The position numbers and the translations under genes are program-made. Of a DNA stretch of 64,000 bases, positions 54,122-64,000 are shown in pieces. Position 1 is the stretch's first letter. Each line of letters begins with the position of its first letter. Under the pieces are notes generated by a model. That model was not told where the DNA came from and made no database searches. It saw only the letters and a program-made list of their open reading frames with translations. The stretch comes from Rhizobium acidisoli. Its GTDB lineage: Bacteria; Pseudomonadota; Alphaproteobacteria; Rhizobiales; Rhizobiaceae. The stretch is taken from positions 3,290,001-3,354,000 of the forward strand of contig NZ_CP034998.1 of the NCBI RefSeq assembly GCF_002531755.2, in the 5' to 3' direction.

Positions 54122-54200
54122 GATGCTATCCTCTCAGATAGAAAGCCCTTCGTTGGGGAAGGGTGTCCCGCCGCCGTGTGTATGGATAGCAGGCGTCTTA
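54122..54200 (-). promoter_or_regulatory. serC leader RNA (serC-motif-like cis element)
   Basis: On the minus strand GCTATCC (54184-54190) is perfectly complementary to GGATAGC (54125-54131), which overlaps the ribosome site (GAGAGG) of serC. Between them CCCTTC and GAAGGG form a 6-bp hairpin. The position and arrangement match the serC RNA motif described upstream of serC in Alphaproteobacteria. The ligand or trigger is unknown. Confidence 0.75.
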
Positions 54201-54258
54201 GTCAAGATCGAAGTGTCGCAGAGAGAGGATATTTTGACGCAGGCGCGCTTGACGCAGC

Positions 54259-54284
54259 AAAAAGCCGCCCAGGCGGGCGGCTTT
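54259..54284 (-). terminator. Terminator of the outer-membrane protein gene
   Basis: GCCGCCC and GGGCGGC with a 4-nt loop, extended by AAA/TTT; on the minus strand the stem runs into TTTTT. It ends the gene at 54305 before the serC leader starts. Confidence 0.9.
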
Positions 54285-54304
54285 CTGACGGAAGAGAATG
54301 AAGC

Positions 54305-55141
54305 TTATTTGTAGACCGCCGGCTGCAGCGGGATTTCCGGCGGCGGTTCGTAGCTTGCCTGAGCGCAACCGCCGAACAGATAGCGGGCGCCGACGCGGGC
54401 TTCGTGGACGCTGAGACCCTTGTCTCGGCCGGGGCCGCCGTTTTCGGCATAGCCAAACATGTTGCCGCCATCGATATGCAGGTAGCGGTAGCCGACATCG
54501 GCCTTGACGTTGCAGGTGACGTCGATCGAGGCGCCGGCCATGAGGGCGTAAGTAAAGCGCCAGTTGCCTTTGCCGCCATGGGTGACCTGATCATCGCAGA
54601 AGCTGCCGTCATCGGCGCAGGCGACGTTGCGCAGGTTCTTCCACTTGACGTAGGAACCACCGATACCGGCGCCGACGTAAGGCGTGACATAACCATAGGT
54701 GCCGAGATCGACGTAAGCGTTGGCAAGCAGCGTGTAGGCGGTCAGCGAGGAGCGATCGCTCGACGTGCAATCCACCAGGGGGAAGCCGCACTGTCCGACC
54801 GTCGAGCCCTTGAAATCAGCCTGCGTCAGATAGTCGAAGGTCAGGTCGGTGCGCAGATAGCTGTTGATCTGATAACCGACACCGCCGCCGACCGTCCACG
54901 CGTCGTCCAGATCGGCCCTGTCGAAATCGACCTCGTTGGAGTTGCTGCCCTGGAAATAGCGGGCGCCGCGCAGATCGGTGAAGGCATAACCGACATCACC
55001 GCGCAGGTACCAGCCGGTCGCTTCGCTGACCGTGACTTCAGGCGGCTGCTCTGGGATCGGCTCGGCAGGGGCGAGGTCCGCGGAATAGGCGTTTGTCGCG
55101 ATCAACAATGCGGCGAAGATGCCGGACAAGCTTCTTTTCAT
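54305..55141 (-). CDS. Outer-membrane beta-barrel protein (Omp25/31-RopB-like)
   Basis: A 278-residue protein with a signal peptide (MKRSLSGIFAALLIATNAYS) and an eight-strand beta-barrel pattern: TGWYLRGDVGYAFTDL, WTVGGGVGYQINSYLRTDLT, YGYVTPYVGAGIGGSYVKW, ADVGYRYLHIDGG. A pair of cysteines in one loop (QCGFPLVDC) and another (ACADDGSFCDD) could form disulfides. This resembles the surface-antigen OMP family of Rhizobiales. The GGAGTGGG site before 55141 sets the start. It has its own terminator. Confidence 0.85.
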   Translation of the reverse strand: MKRSLSGIFAALLIATNAYSADLAPAEPIPEQPPEVTVSEATGWYLRGDVGYAFTDLRGARYFQGSNSNEVDFDRADLDDAWTVGGGVGYQINSYLRTDLTFDYLTQADFKGSTVGQCGFPLVDCTSSDRSSLTAYTLLANAYVDLGTYGYVTPYVGAGIGGSYVKWKNLRNVACADDGSFCDDQVTHGGKGNWRFTYALMAGASIDVTCNVKADVGYRYLHIDGGNMFGYAENGGPGRDKGLSVHEARVGARYLFGGCAQASYEPPPEIPLQPAVYK

Positions 55142-55354
55142 GGATCCCACTCCAAAATTCGTTGAGGCGGCAGGCTCAAGTCGCTGCCAAACTGATACGC
55201 TTCGGATGGATAATGAACGGGAAACGTTAAAAGCTGCTTAACCACGATTATTTACCGTATTCTGCAGATACCCCTGAAAGAAAAACACGGGTCGCAGCGA
55301 TAAGAATTCGGCCTGCAGCAAGCATAGAATCTGGCTGAACCATTGCGCATAACG

Positions 55355-55380
55355 AAAAAGCCGGCGCTTGCGCACCGGCT
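55355..55380 (-). terminator. Terminator after glmM
   Basis: AGCCGGCGC and GCACCGGCT pair (one G-U) around a short loop; on the minus strand a T5 run follows, 25 bp after the glmM stop. Confidence 0.88.
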
Positions 55381-55405
55381 CCTTCAGTAATCTATTGTCA
55401 CAGGA

Positions 55406-56758
55406 TCAGGCGGCAGTCCGCACGTTCGAGATCGTGCCGATCAGCTCGTTGACGATGCGCTCGATCTGGGCGCGGTCGTCGCCCTCGGCCATGACACGGA
55501 TCAGCGGCTCGGTGCCCGAGGGGCGGATGACGAGGCGGCCGTTCTTGGCCAGTTCGGCTTCGGCATCGGCGATCGCCTTCTGTACCTGGATATCCTCCAG
55601 CGGCTTGCCGCCGCTGATGCGGACATTGCGCAGCAGCTGCGGCACCGGCTCGAAGCGGCGGCAGACCTCGCTGACGGTGCGGCCGGTCCGCTTGACCGCA
55701 GCCAGGATCTGCAGCGCTGCGACCAGACCGTCGCCAGTCGTGCCGTAGTCCGAGAGCACGATGTGGCCTGACTGCTCGCCGCCGACATTGTAATTGTGCT
55801 GGCGCATATGCTCGACGACGTAGCGGTCGCCGACGCGCGTGCGGGCAAGCGCCATGCCGCGATCGTCGAGGAAGCGCTCGAGGCCGAGATTGGACATCAC
55901 GGTGGCGACGATGCCGTTGCCGCGCAGCTGCTGGCTCTCGGCCCAGCTCTCGGCGATGACGGCCATGAGCTGGTCGCCGTCGACGATCGAGCCGTTTTCG
56001 TCGACGATGATGACGCGGTCGGCATCGCCGTCGAGCGCAATGCCGATATCGGCACGCACTTCGTCGACCTTCTTCTGCAGCGCGACCGGGCTGGTGGAGC
56101 CGCAATTCAAATTGATGTTGGTGCCGTTCGGCTCGTTGCCGATGGTGACGACTTCGGCGCCGAGCTCCCAGAGCACGGCAGGCGCCACTTTGTAGGCGGC
56201 ACCATTGGCGCAGTCGATCGCGATCCTCAGACCCTGCAGCGTCACGTCGCGCGGCAGCGTGCGCTTGGCATGTTCGATGTAGCGGTCATGCACGCCGTCA
56301 ACGCGCTTGGCGCGGCCGATATCGTCGGATTTGGCAAGCTGGGCGTTCAGGTCCTTTTCGAGCAGATCCTCGATCTCGGCTTCGAGGTCGTCGGAAAGCT
56401 TGTAACCATCAGGGCCGAAGAGCTTGATGCCGTTATCCTCGTAAGGATTGTGCGACGCCGAGATCATCACGCCGATATCGCAGCGCAGCGAGCGGGTCAG
56501 CATCGCGACGGCAGGCGTCGGAATCGGGCCGAGAATAAAGGCATCCAGGCCGGCAGCGGTGAAACCTGCGACCATGGCGTTCTCAAGCATATAACCGGAA
56601 AGACGCGTATCCTTGCCGATGACGACGCGGTGGCGATGATTGCCGCGGCGGAAGATCGTGCCGGCGGCAATGCCGACCCGCATCGCGAGATCCGGTGTCA
56701 TCGGGAAGACGTTGGATTGGCCACGAATGCCGTCCGTACCGAAATAGCGTCTCTTCAT
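55406..56758 (-). CDS. glmM: Phosphoglucosamine mutase
   Basis: The enzyme interconverts glucosamine-6- and -1-phosphate for peptidoglycan and LPS. The phosphoserine loop is [17 protein letters not shown], the metal loop [16 protein letters not shown], and the phosphate-binding loop [14 protein letters not shown]. The start at 56758 ([16 protein letters not shown]) has AGGAG upstream and gives 450 residues, the standard length. It lies downstream of ftsH on the same strand, separated by the ftsH terminator. Confidence 0.96.
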   Translation of the reverse strand: MKRRYFGTDGIRGQSNVFPMTPDLAMRVGIAAGTIFRRGNHRHRVVIGKDTRLSGYMLENAMVAGFTAAGLDAFILGPIPTPAVAMLTRSLRCDIGVMISASHNPYEDNGIKLFGPDGYKLSDDLEAEIEDLLEKDLNAQLAKSDDIGRAKRVDGVHDRYIEHAKRTLPRDVTLQGLRIAIDCANGAAYKVAPAVLWELGAEVVTIGNEPNGTNINLNCGSTSPVALQKKVDEVRADIGIALDGDADRVIIVDENGSIVDGDQLMAVIAESWAESQQLRGNGIVATVMSNLGLERFLDDRGMALARTRVGDRYVVEHMRQHNYNVGGEQSGHIVLSDYGTTGDGLVAALQILAAVKRTGRTVSEVCRRFEPVPQLLRNVRISGGKPLEDIQVQKAIADAEAELAKNGRLVIRPSGTEPLIRVMAEGDDRAQIERIVNELIGTISNVRTAA

Positions 56759-56943
56759 CTGCACTCCTGCGCTTTTCGCGCGCCATTCAAGGCAGCGCAC
56801 CGTTCCAAGCGAATCCGGCTTCCATGGAATGTCGTCAATCCAGGAGCGTGATTCACTCTTGCCTCAATTCAGCGGAATGCCACAAAATGCGGCGATCGGC
56901 ACGTAAATTAGCAAGAAAAATGATTATATCCCGTTACCAATAG

Positions 56944-56980
56944 AAAAGGCCGGATCTCCCCGCTGGGGAAATCCGGCCTT
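56944..56980 (-). terminator. Terminator after ftsH
   Basis: AAGGCCGGAT and ATCCGGCCTT arms, with an inner CCCC/GGGG, form a 14-bp stem followed by TTTTCT on the minus strand. Confidence 0.9.
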
Positions 56981-57001
56981 GTTCACAATCGTGGCAGCCG
57001 C

Positions 57002-58933
<1,932 letters not shown>

Positions 58934-59030
58934 TGAACTCCCCAGCACTGGAACAGCCGCCTCATGGCGACCGTCTTATTCGTTTCTAACATAGGGTTGC
59001 GCCGTGCGATTGCCAAGGCGACACCCCAGG

Positions 59031-60490
59031 TCAGATGGTTTTTCCGTCAATACTTCTTAAAGGCGGCCTCGCATAGGGCGCCGTCGCGAAAACCGCCGAA
59101 AGCCTGTTGGCAAAGATGAAATCAAATCGTGTCAAAAAGCGGTCGAAGGGTGCGAAATAGGGCGTGAGGTGGATGATGCGGATGTATTCCTGAGATAAGG
59201 GCGCTCCTCCGGCCGATAAAACCGGTGCCGAGGCCATGGCGCGTCTCCATGCTGACTTGGGAAGGCCTCTGCCCCCTCCTCCCTCATTCCTGTGCTCGTC
59301 ACAGGAATCTAGTGCGCCCAAGTCCTTGGGCGCGGAAGACTCGTCGTGTGTTGTAGAGTTAATCACCGCGCCGACGCGCGGTGGCTGGATTCCTGTGACG
59401 AGCACAGGAATGAGGGAGGAACGGCCGGATTGCGCTTCTATCCTCACATCAATCGCCGACCCATTGCGCGCCTCAAACCTCCCATCCCACACGCCCGCCT
59501 CCCCGGGCTGCAAGACCAGCGGCAAGATCCCCCGGCTTTCACGCGTGAGGTAAAGCCCGTTCCGTCTGAGATCGAAGACCACCCGGCCGACCGTCATCCG
59601 CCCCGGCTCCCCGCCGGCGGCAAATGAGAGAAGGCGCTCCATTTGCGCCCTCCCCGGCGCAAATGGTTGCCCACCGAAGACGGCCGTGAGACGACCAAGC
59701 ACATAGTCGAGAACGGCGCGATCCTGCCGCAATCCGTCAGGCATCACCTGGCCGAGCAGGCCGCCGTGAAGCTTGAAATGGTGATCCAGCCAGTCCGCTC
59801 CCTTGGTTGAAACAGCCAGTCGCTCTTCCCAGACGGCGCGGATATTCCTCTCGGCACCCGCATCGGCCGAAAGCTCCCGTCGGATTCGCACGCGCTCGTA
59901 TTTCACATCTTCGTTGCTCGGATCGTCGATCCACCCGCGCCCCGCTCGCTCAGGAAAGCGCGGATATCGGCCCGGCTGGAAAAGAGAAGCGGCCGCAAGA
60001 TCCAGAAACGCCGGTCGAAGAGCACCGCATCGGCAATACCGGTCGAAACCTCCTCCGTTCGCATTCCGCGCATGGCAAGCGTTTCACGCTGATCGTCGAG
60101 CGTATGGGCGGTGACGATGAGATCGGCGCCAAGAGCTTCCGCCGCTTCGGCGAGCAAGCCGTAACGCGCCTCGCGGGCCGCAGCCATGATGCCGGTTTTC
60201 GGCTTGTCGCCCTGCCAGGTCGTTATGGCATGGGCAATACCGAGCGACGCGCAGAGGGCTGCGACTTCTCGCGCCTCGTCTGCGGAACTGGCGCGCAACG
60301 CATGGTCGACGGTCGCAGCGCATAGGGAAATTTTGAGATGGGGCGCAGCCTTCACGGCTTCATCGAGAAGGAGAAGCAGGCCGGTGGAATCGCTGCCGCC
60401 TGATATGGCGACGAGAATGTGTGCGGGGCTTTGAAGCGAGGTGAGAAACTGGAGGATCGCCTCTCGCGGCGATCGGGCTTCCGGAGACAT
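59031..60490 (-). pseudogene. tilS: tRNA(Ile)-lysidine synthase, interrupted by a one-base frameshift
   Basis: The enzyme makes lysidine at C34 of the AUA-decoding tRNA-Ile. The N-terminal PP-loop ATPase (SGGSDSTGLLLL at residues 30-40) reads 60490 down to 59903. After FLSERGAG the frame breaks at about 59934-59941; one inserted base restores WIDDPSNEDVKYERVRIRRE, the canonical TilS motif, in the frame that continues to 59031. Within the C-terminal part an in-frame palindromic element adds about 48 residues. TilS is essential, so the frameshift is either a sequencing error, a recoding site, or a recent defect. cpoB precedes it by 11 bp. Confidence 0.88.
59277..59420. repeat. In-frame palindromic element within tilS
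   Basis: Two perfect 33-bp inverted arms (59277-59309 and 59388-59420) enclose two smaller palindromes (GCGCCCAAGTCCTTGGGCGC and ACCGCGCCGACGCGCGGT). Each arm is itself a hairpin (ATTCCTGTG/CACAGGAAT). The element is 144 bp, exactly 48 codons with no stops, and sits inside tilS coding sequence. Confidence 0.92.
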
Positions 60491-60501
60491 GCCGGAAGAC
60501 C

Positions 60502-61491
60502 TTAGCAGGCGAGGCGCTTCTGTTCGCTCGCAACCTTGCTTATGACGGCACGCGAAGCCTTCGGATACCGCTTCGAGACTTCGCGCAGCGTCGCACAGGC
60601 CGTCTCGGTATTGTCGAGGGCAGCCAGCGACATGCCGAGCTTCAACAGCATCTCGGGCGCCTTTTCCGATGTGCCGTATTTCTGGTGCGCATTGAGGAAG
60701 GTCTTGGCCGCCTCATTGTACTTGCCCTGCGAATAGAGCGCTTCGCCAAGCCAGAAATTGGCGTCCGCCGCCCGCGCGCTGCTCGGGTAGCGGGTGATGT
60801 ACTGGGTGAACTCTTGTTCGGCCGTGCTGTAATCGCCGGACAAGACGTGACCATAGGCCGACTTGTACTGGTCCGCCTCACCGCCAAGCGAGGCAGTCTG
60901 CTGCGGCGCGCCGGGATTGGCATTGGGGATAGGGCCGGAGCCCACTCCCGCATTTGCATCGACGGTTCCGCCGACCGGATTGCCGTTCTGATCGAAATCG
61001 ATCGAGCCGAGCTCCTTCGGCGGCTGCCCGAGGCCAGTATTGCTGGGCACGTTGGTAGAGGGAGCCGTTTCGGCTCCCTGCGGTGCTTGGATCACCCTGG
61101 CAACGTCATCGCCGCCGGACGCTGCCGGAGCGGTATCGGTCTCGCTCTTCTTGACAGGAGCTTTGGCACCGCCGCCGCTGGCACCGGTCTTTTCCAACTG
61201 TTGGAAGCGGAATTCATTGTCTTCCTGCTGCTTGCGGATCGTCTCCTGCATCTGCAGCAGCTGGAAGCTCATCTCCTCGATCCGGCCATTCAGCTGCCGA
61301 AGCTGCTCTTCGAGCTGTTGCACGCGAACCTCGGCATCGCCGCTCTGCACCTTGACAACAGGCGGCGCCGCTTGGTTTTCCGTGGACCGGCCGCCGAGAT
61401 GCAGCCCAAAGAACGAGGCGGAATAGGCCGCCCGTTCGCTCCCGGTCACAGCCGCGAGGCACAGCATGCCTGCCACGACAAGTTTCTTCAT
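60502..61491 (-). CDS. cpoB: Tol-Pal system protein CpoB (YbgF)
   Basis: A 329-residue periplasmic protein coordinating Tol-Pal with peptidoglycan synthesis at division. A signal peptide (MKKLVVAGMLCLAAVTGSERA) is followed by a coiled coil (about 45-105, VQQLEEQLRQLNGRIEEMSF), a Gly/Pro-rich linker and C-terminal TPR repeats (YKSAYGHVLSGDYSTAEQEF, ANFWLGEALYSQGKYNEAAK). It belongs to the tolA-tolB-pal-cpoB-tilS-ftsH run typical of Rhizobiales. Confidence 0.94.
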   Translation of the reverse strand: MKKLVVAGMLCLAAVTGSERAAYSASFFGLHLGGRSTENQAAPPVVKVQSGDAEVRVQQLEEQLRQLNGRIEEMSFQLLQMQETIRKQQEDNEFRFQQLEKTGASGGGAKAPVKKSETDTAPAASGGDDVARVIQAPQGAETAPSTNVPSNTGLGQPPKELGSIDFDQNGNPVGGTVDANAGVGSGPIPNANPGAPQQTASLGGEADQYKSAYGHVLSGDYSTAEQEFTQYITRYPSSARAADANFWLGEALYSQGKYNEAAKTFLNAHQKYGTSEKAPEMLLKLGMSLAALDNTETACATLREVSKRYPKASRAVISKVASEQKRLAC

Positions 61492-61589
61492 ATGTATCGT
61501 CCTGTCCCAGTGATTCTTCGCACCTCGATGGCACGAACAGGAGATTTTTCCAATTGCTGTCAAAAAGCAACGGAGTCTGGCCAAAGTGT

Positions 61590-61625
61590 GGTCAAAAAGA
61601 AAGGCGGCCCCCGAGAGGACCGCCT
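61590..61625 (-). terminator. Hairpin after pal
   Basis: AAGGCGG and CCGCCTT stem with inner G+C pairs; on the minus strand it runs into TTTCTTTTT, about 26 bp after the pal stop. It may attenuate read-through into cpoB. Confidence 0.75.
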
Positions 61626-61650
61626 TGCGAAAGCGAACTAAATCGGCAGA

Positions 61651-62187
61651 TTACATGCCGGCGCCGCCGAGAACCGTGACTGCGCGGCGGTTCTGCGACC
61701 AGCAGGAAATATCGTCACAGACGGCAACCGGACGTTCCTTACCGTAGGAAATCGTCTTCAGGCGCTGCGCCGGGACGCCGCGCGAAGCGAGATAATCTTT
61801 GGCTGCAGCCGCGCGGCGGGCACCTAGCGCGAGGTTATATTCGCGCGTACCGCGTTCGTCGGCATGGCCTTCGACGGTGATCTGGTAGTTCGGGTAGCGG
61901 CCGAGCCACTGAGCCTGACGGTCGAGCGTCTGCGAGGCATCGGCACGGATCGACGAGGAGTCGGTGTCGAAGAAGATACGGTCGCCGACATTGACCGTGA
62001 AGTCTTGGGCCGAGCCCGGCGTTGCGGAGCCACCAGCGCCGCCGGCGCCGAGGCCGAGATCACCGGCGCTGTTCGGCGGCTTCTTTGCGCAGCTTGCGAG
62101 CGCCAGACCGGCCACCAGCGCGATCATGACGGGGTTGCGGGCAAAATTCTGCATGCGGCTCATTGCCGGGGTATGAATTCGGCTCAT
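61651..62187 (-). CDS. pal: Peptidoglycan-associated lipoprotein
   Basis: An outer-membrane lipoprotein anchoring the envelope to peptidoglycan. AAGGAGA precedes ATG 62187; the lipobox is LASC with Cys33 after a long basic N-region. The C-terminal OmpA-like domain has the peptidoglycan-binding motif EGHADERGTREYNLALGARR and SYGKERPV. Length 178 residues, typical. A later in-frame start (62163) is possible. Confidence 0.96.
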   Translation of the reverse strand: MSRIHTPAMSRMQNFARNPVMIALVAGLALASCAKKPPNSAGDLGLGAGGAGGSATPGSAQDFTVNVGDRIFFDTDSSSIRADASQTLDRQAQWLGRYPNYQITVEGHADERGTREYNLALGARRAAAAKDYLASRGVPAQRLKTISYGKERPVAVCDDISCWSQNRRAVTVLGGAGM

Positions 62188-62339
62188 GGCCGGTCTCCTT
62201 GCGGGTTCATCAGGGTTTCCGGACAGTAACCGCACTCGGTTAACCGCCCCTCAAAAATTATGGTTAACGAATTACTGATTTGTCCCTTGGTCGCTCGATT
62301 CCATGACTTTGGGACGAGATGAAGGCAGCAGCGCATCGC

Positions 62340-63647
62340 CTACTCCATAAGCGGCGACCAGGCCGGGTCGGAGCCGTAGCTCGGCGTCTTCACAAGCTGC
62401 TCGTTGTAGCCGGTCAGATCGATCGAATAAAGCTGCGGCCCGCCTGAGCCTGCCGCCTGGCGGAAGAACATCAGCACGCGGCCGTTCGGCGCCCAGGTCG
62501 GGCCCTCATTGTGGAAGCCGGTCGTCAGAATGCGCTCGCCGGAACCATCCGGTTTCATCACGCCGATCGAGAACTTGCCGCCGGCCTGCTTGGTGAAGGC
62601 GATGAGATCGCCGCGCGGCGACCAGACCGGCGTCGAATAGGAGCCGTCACCGAAGGAAATACGGGTCTGGCCGGAACCATCGGCATTCATCACATAGATC
62701 TGCGGTTTTCCGCCGCGGTCGCTTTCGAAGCTGACGCGCGCGCCGTCGGGGGAATAGGAAGGCGAAGTGTCGATCGCAGCCGTCGAGGTCAGACGCGTCG
62801 TCGTGCGCGAGCGCAGGTCCATCGTATAGATGTTGGAATTGGCGTCCTGCTGCAGGCTCATGATCACCTTCTGACCATCCGGCGAAAAGCGCGGCGAGAA
62901 GGTCATGCCGGGAAAATTGCCTACGACTTCGCGCTGCCCGGTTTCCAACTGCAGCAGATAGACCCGCGGCTGCTGGTTGGCAAAGGACATGTAGGTGACT
63001 TCCTGCCGGCTCGGCGAGAAGCGCGGCGTCAGCACGAGATCGCTGCCATCCGTCAGCATACGCACGTTGAAGCCGTCCTGGTCCATGATCGCCAGCTGGC
63101 GCTTGCGCTGCTGCTTGGTGCCGGATTCGGAGACGAAGACGACGCGGGTGTCGAAATAGCCTTCCTCACCAGTGATCTGCTTGTAGATCGCATCGGCGAT
63201 GATGTGCGCCACACGCCGCCAGTTTTCCGGCTGCGTATAGAACTGCTGACCAGCCATCTGCTGTCCGGCAAAAGTATCCCACAGGCGGAATTCGGCGCGA
63301 AGACGCCCATCCGCTTCCTTGGTAACCCGGCCGGTGACCAGTGCCTGTGCATTGATGACCTTCCAGTCCTCGAAACGCGGCGAAGCGTCGGGATTAGAAA
63401 TCTTCTCGATGAAGGCGGTTTTGTTGATCGGCGCGAAAAGCCCCGAGCGCTGCAGGTCGGCGGCGATGACTTGCGAGACCTGCGCACCCATGTCGCCCTG
63501 GAAGTCGGTCACCGCGATCGGAAGCGGTTGGATATTGCCCTTGTTGATGTTGATTTCGACACGTGCATTTGCCGGAGAGGAGACAACGGCGGCAGCAGTC
63601 ATGCCGACGGCGACCACCAGCGCGCGGATAAGGGAACATTTGACCAT
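62340..63647 (-). CDS. tolB: Tol-Pal system beta-propeller protein TolB
   Basis: A 435-residue periplasmic protein linking TolA and Pal. A signal peptide ([20 protein letters not shown]) is followed by the N-terminal alpha/beta domain ([20 protein letters not shown]) and a six-bladed propeller with repeated SPDGxx/FSPDG blades ([49 protein letters not shown]). It lies 21 bp downstream of tolA. Confidence 0.96.
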   Translation of the reverse strand: MVKCSLIRALVVAVGMTAAAVVSSPANARVEININKGNIQPLPIAVTDFQGDMGAQVSQVIAADLQRSGLFAPINKTAFIEKISNPDASPRFEDWKVINAQALVTGRVTKEADGRLRAEFRLWDTFAGQQMAGQQFYTQPENWRRVAHIIADAIYKQITGEEGYFDTRVVFVSESGTKQQRKRQLAIMDQDGFNVRMLTDGSDLVLTPRFSPSRQEVTYMSFANQQPRVYLLQLETGQREVVGNFPGMTFSPRFSPDGQKVIMSLQQDANSNIYTMDLRSRTTTRLTSTAAIDTSPSYSPDGARVSFESDRGGKPQIYVMNADGSGQTRISFGDGSYSTPVWSPRGDLIAFTKQAGGKFSIGVMKPDGSGERILTTGFHNEGPTWAPNGRVLMFFRQAAGSGGPQLYSIDLTGYNEQLVKTPSYGSDPAWSPLME

Positions 63648-63668
63648 ATGAAACAAGCCTTTCAGCAT

Positions 63669-64000
63669 CTAATGGGTAAGAGCGCTGATGTCGAAGTTAA
63701 ACGTGACTTCATCCCAGACATCGTATTTCTCTTTTGGAAGCATCGTAAAAGGAGCTGCGCGACGAATTGCGCGAAGGCCCGAATCGGCAATACTTTTCCG
63801 CGTACGCTCACTGCCACCGATGACCTGCACATCAGGGTTGCCTACGATCTGTCCGTCTCCAGCGAGCTTTATGTGAATCGTCATATGCACGCTGCCGATA
63901 TCTTTCAGGCGGCTGTCGACGATGAATTGACGTTCGATCGCGTTTCTCAGCGCCGTAACTTCAGCCGCGCTGAGGACGTCGCCATTTCGGCGAACAGCCG
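63669..64000 (-). CDS. tolA: TolA, C-terminal part (cut by the window end)
   Basis: The frame runs off the window at 64000. The 110 residues seen (RNGDVLSAAEVTALRNAIER, then FIVDSRLKDIGSVHMTIHIK, ending at FNFDISALTH) match the TonB/TolA C-terminal domain with a DIG/H-bearing strand and LAGDGQIVGNPDVQV. It precedes tolB in the tol-pal operon. The N-terminal membrane and helical parts lie outside the window. Confidence 0.85.
   Translation of the reverse strand, partial: AVRRNGDVLSAAEVTALRNAIERQFIVDSRLKDIGSVHMTIHIKLAGDGQIVGNPDVQVIGGSERTRKSIADSGLRAIRRAAPFTMLPKEKYDVWDEVTFNFDISALTH

Overview
The window reads as a chromosomal segment of a fast-growing Rhizobium of the etli/leguminosarum type. The reasons are high G+C codon use, the order glmM-ftsH-tilS-cpoB-pal-tolB-tolA, a serC-serA pair behind an alphaproteobacterial-style leader, rhizobial palindromic intergenic repeats, many ABC-type uptake operons, and a protein with the VCBS/cadherin-like fold of secreted Rap proteins. 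The species assignment is inference.

Layout. 0-5.6 kb: small stress/envelope protein, RNA pseudouridine synthase, phosphoribosyltransferase, SLC13-type transporter and a stand-alone SAICAR synthase. 5.6-12.4 kb: TetR regulator and a complete RND efflux set (lipoprotein adaptor, HAE1 pump, NodT-type outer-membrane channel). 12.5-20.0 kb: LacI regulator with a near-perfect operator, translationally coupled to a PotABCD-type ABC importer, a nucleoside hydrolase and adenine deaminase; together this looks like a purine/nucleoside salvage operon. 20.2-28.0 kb: tripartite tricarboxylate-type transporter (TctCBA) with an M20 amidohydrolase, behind a DctB/DctD-like two-component system. 28.2-31.5 kb: sulfite-oxidase-like protein, a cobalamin-riboswitch operon (cbtB-cbtA plus an uncharacterised membrane protein), and an odd histidine phosphatase. 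31.6-34.8 kb: GGDEF-EAL protein and a phosphate permease. 35.2-42.0 kb: AraC regulator, pobA, and a five-gene branched-chain-type ABC importer, probably for aromatic acids. 42.3-43.5 kb: a VCBS-like secreted protein.

43.67-48.98 kb is a small genomic island in the 3' end of a tRNA-Met gene. It is bounded by a 45-bp near-identical copy of the tRNA 3' part and looks lower in G+C. It carries a tyrosine-integrase remnant, a HEPN-like protein, a KAP-family P-loop NTPase, a DUF2971 protein, a frameshifted XRE regulator and uncharacterised genes. This is the best candidate here for an undescribed, possibly anti-phage, system.

49-64 kb is core housekeeping: mnmA, serA, serC, an outer-membrane beta-barrel protein, glmM, ftsH, tilS, cpoB, pal, tolB and the 3' part of tolA. 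tilS is remarkable. It has a one-base frameshift in an essential gene, and its C-terminal coding region contains an in-frame 144-bp palindromic element.

All functional calls come from reading translated sequence and motifs; no database search was run.
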